Source: Treponema sp.
GTDB taxonomy: Bacteria; Spirochaetota; Spirochaetia; Treponematales; Treponemataceae
DNA: 34,846 nucleotides
NCBI GenBank assembly: GCA_017629095.1
Contig: JAGBXW010000006.1
Coordinates: 98,995 to 133,840 of the forward strand
Reading direction: 5' to 3'
Shown: in pieces, positions 32,889 through 34,846 of the stretch
Numbering within the stretch: position 1 is the stretch's first letter
How the letters are laid out: every line of letters starts with the position of its first letter
Program-made: the position numbers and the translations under genes
Notes under the pieces: model-generated
Databases searched by the model: none
What the model saw: only the letters and a program-made list of their open reading frames with translations
What the model was told of the DNA's origin: nothing

Positions 32889-33511
32889 TCAGATACCTCC
32901 TTGTCAGCCTTTTGTGCTGCTCGCTCAAGATTTTTCTTAGAAATCTTACCACGAACAACGGCGGCAACCTGCTGGTCACCCAAGTAGACGGTAATCTTCT
33001 TGATATTAGCTTTCGTTTCAGGAATCTTTACCTTTTCAAAGAGGTTTACACGCTGAGTTGTAGTACGTAGCTCAATATTCAGCAATCGTACCTGTTCGTC
33101 CAGCACATCAGCCTCCAAGTCAAGGGAAAGAGCCTGTTCCATTTTATCTGCTGCCAGGTCAATCCACAAAGGGGTGGAATATAGATCATAGTCTCCACGG
33201 GCAAAATCCGCTCCCTCATATACAGGGATGGTAACACCCGCTATGTTTCCTACACCCTTACGGATATTGCTGACAGTAACCATATCTGGCTTGAAGGCAT
33301 CAGCCTCGCCAAAAACAGCAATCCACTTGGTAAATTCAGCTTCCAAAGCCTTTCGTCGAGCCCGAACTTCACGTGCCCGCTCGTCAATGGTGCGAATTTC
33401 CGTTTGTAGCTGCTGTTTTTTGAGCGTCAAGGTAGGAAGATACCGATTGTACATCTTCAAGGCATCTTTCTGGGCCTTCAGCTCATTCTTTGTCAGCTTT
33501 ATTGTAGCCAT
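32885..33511 (-). CDS. V-type ATPase subunit D (central shaft)
   Basis: 208 aa, the usual size. Long N- and C-terminal coiled-coil helices ([29 protein letters not shown] at the N-terminus; [19 protein letters not shown] and [19 protein letters not shown] at the end) form the rotating stalk inside the A3B3 head. The inner part (about 75-130) is a short beta-containing insert. AAGGGG lies 8 nt before the ATG. 12 nt separate it from the B-subunit stop. Confidence 0.95.
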   Translation of the reverse strand: MATIKLTKNELKAQKDALKMYNRYLPTLTLKKQQLQTEIRTIDERAREVRARRKALEAEFTKWIAVFGEADAFKPDMVTVSNIRKGVGNIAGVTIPVYEGADFARGDYDLYSTPLWIDLAADKMEQALSLDLEADVLDEQVRLLNIELRTTTQRVNLFEKVKIPETKANIKKITVYLGDQQVAAVVRGKISKKNLERAAQKADKEVSE

Positions 33512-33523
33512 CAGCTAAACCCC

Positions 33524-34819
33524 TTAATTTTTGGGCCAATACTGAGCAATCAGCTCGGACTTCAAGCCCGTTTCCTCACTCTTGAAACAAGCAGCCAAAA
33601 TAGCCCATCCCTTGTCCAAGGCGCCTTCCAATGGAATGTTTACAGAAAGATCCATCATCTCCTTCTCAAACATTTCTCCGTATTTCAAAAGTTTTTCGTC
33701 CCACTCAGACATCATAAATCCCATGGATTTCTTTTCCAAGGTGTCCTTATAGGATGAATACAATCGAATCATACCGTCCATCAAAGCACGATGGTCATCA
33801 CGAGTCTTGCCGTTTACGTTCTGCTTCAAGCGGGACAAGGAACCAAAGGGCTCAATACGTCCACCCTTCAGGTAGAACTGACCTTCAGTGATGTATCCAG
33901 TGTTATCAGGAACTGGGTGAGTAACGTCATCACCAGGCATGGTGGTTACTGCAAGAATAGTAACAGAACCAGCATCGTCAAAGTCAACAGCCTTTTCGTA
34001 GCGGCTTGCCAACTGACTGTACAAGTCTCCAGGATAACCACGGTTTGAAGGAACCTGTTCCTGAGTAATAGCAATTTCCTTCATGGCATCGGCAAAGTTG
34101 GTCATATCGGTAAGAAGTACCAATACATCCTTTCCCTGCAGGGCAAACTGCTCTGCTACAGCCAAACTCATGTCAGGAATTTTCAAACACTCTACAGTGG
34201 GGTCAGCAGCGGTGTGCACAAACATTACGGTTCGGCTCAATGCACCACCTTCTTCCAAGGTGTTCTTAAAGTACAAGTAGTCGTCGTACTTAAGACCCAT
34301 TCCACCAAGAACGATAACATCAACTTCTGCCTGCATAGCAATACGAGCAAGAAGTTCGTTGTAGGGCTCTCCAGAAATGGAGAAGATTGGCAACTTCTGA
34401 GAAACAACCAATGTATTGAACATATCAATCATGGGAATACCAGTACGAATCATACGGCGAGCCATGATACGCTTGGAGGGGTTTACAGAAGGACCACCAA
34501 TCTCTACAGGATTATCCTTTAGAGAAGGCCCCTTGTCACGAGGTTCTCCAGAACCGTTGAAGATACGTCCCATGAGGTTTTCGGAAAAGCATACCTCCAT
34601 CTCACGACCAAGGAAGCGAATCTTATCTCCAGTAGAAACACCACGACCACCAGCAAAAACCTGCAATGAAACCAAGTCACCGTCAATGCGGTTTACCTCT
34701 GCCAAAGAGGTTCCGAAAGCAGTTTCAATTTCTGCCAATTCGTTGTACTTGATTCCCTCAGCACGAACGGTAATAACGCTACCGCTGATTGATTCAATCT
34801 TGCTATAAATCTTGTTCAT
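33524..34819 (-). CDS. V-type ATPase subunit B (non-catalytic nucleotide-binding)
   Basis: 431 aa from 34819. Non-catalytic partner of A in the hexameric head. Beta-barrel N-domain ([16 protein letters not shown], then [21 protein letters not shown]), nucleotide-binding domain lacking a P-loop at the usual place ([21 protein letters not shown], then [37 protein letters not shown]) and C-terminal helices ending LIAQYWPKN. Closely resembles Borrelia subunit B as I remember it. The start at 34831 (four codons earlier) has its purines directly against the ATG; 34819 follows the A-subunit stop as TAAgATG, the junction also seen before ligA and the importer permease, with GGTGAG upstream, so it is preferred. 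Confidence 0.96.
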   Translation of the reverse strand: MNKIYSKIESISGSVITVRAEGIKYNELAEIETAFGTSLAEVNRIDGDLVSLQVFAGGRGVSTGDKIRFLGREMEVCFSENLMGRIFNGSGEPRDKGPSLKDNPVEIGGPSVNPSKRIMARRMIRTGIPMIDMFNTLVVSQKLPIFSISGEPYNELLARIAMQAEVDVIVLGGMGLKYDDYLYFKNTLEEGGALSRTVMFVHTAADPTVECLKIPDMSLAVAEQFALQGKDVLVLLTDMTNFADAMKEIAITQEQVPSNRGYPGDLYSQLASRYEKAVDFDDAGSVTILAVTTMPGDDVTHPVPDNTGYITEGQFYLKGGRIEPFGSLSRLKQNVNGKTRDDHRALMDGMIRLYSSYKDTLEKKSMGFMMSEWDEKLLKYGEMFEKEMMDLSVNIPLEGALDKGWAILAACFKSEETGLKSELIAQYWPKN

Positions 34820-34820
34820 C

Positions 34821-34846
34821 TTACTCACCATCCTTCAGCAGGGCTG
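34821..34846 (-). CDS. V-type ATPase subunit A, C-terminal end only
   Basis: The frame ALLKDGE followed by TAA (34823-34821) ends one base before the subunit B start, and A precedes B in V-ATPase operons. Only eight codons are inside the window, so the assignment rests on position and junction type. Confidence 0.5.

Noticed and set aside
34820..34831. Subunit B start at 34831
   Set aside because: The GAAGG purines touch that ATG directly. The ATG at 34819 has a better spaced purine stretch and the TAAgATG junction seen elsewhere in the window. The difference is four residues and remains uncertain.

Overview
This window reads as a chromosomal segment of a spirochaete, most probably a Treponema species. 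The evidence is a V-type ATPase operon in the order A-B-D-I-K whose B subunit is strongly spirochaete-like, several spirochaete-type orphan proteins (signal peptide plus TPR, NHL and VWA domains), low to moderate GC with AT-rich intergenic stretches, and very tight gene packing. No transposase, phage gene, integrase, CRISPR array or rRNA is visible.

Layout from left to right. Positions 1-33 hold the 5' half of a tRNA leaving the window on the minus strand. A secreted M23 peptidase (+) converges on a minus-strand operon of orphan protein, lipoprotein, trmB and ligA. A divergent promoter region at about 5.7 kb then drives a large polytopic membrane protein and dinB (+). tRNA-Gln(CUG) and tRNA-Glu(CUC) follow as one unit with a strong promoter and terminator, then yaaA and an RNB-type ribonuclease. 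At 12.2-16.2 kb lies a self-contained four-gene cassette: a radical SAM/SPASM enzyme of the AhbC/NirJ2 type, a binding protein, a FecCD-type permease and an ABC ATPase, closed by a strong terminator. Converging on it is a minus operon (GHMP kinase, surE, TPR protein, secreted TPR-NHL-VWA protein). Divergent from that operon is lnt-bioY-ecfA-ecfT (lipoprotein N-acylation plus biotin ECF import), then nrdR, then a WbaP-like phosphoglycosyl transferase followed by an outer-membrane barrel. The right end is the minus-strand V-ATPase operon (A, B, D, I, K), continuing into ispG and a periplasmic TPR protein.

The genes fall into four working groups: cell envelope (M23 peptidase, Lnt, lipoprotein, WbaP-like enzyme, barrel protein, NHL-VWA protein), import of scarce cofactors (tetrapyrrole, siderophore or cobalamin-type importer; biotin importer), DNA and RNA maintenance (LigA, DinB, NrdR, TrmB, RNase, SurE), and bioenergetics plus isoprenoid synthesis (V-ATPase, IspG).

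Two observations stand out. First, a radical SAM enzyme of the alternative-haem or haem d1 type is linked to an importer, with no other tetrapyrrole synthesis gene in the window; this suggests coupled uptake and side-chain chemistry on a scavenged tetrapyrrole. Second, six plus-strand genes have a -10 box ending only 6-8 nt before the start codon and no ribosome binding site. This is the architecture of leaderless transcripts, whereas genes inside operons carry ordinary Shine-Dalgarno sites or overlapping stop/start codons.
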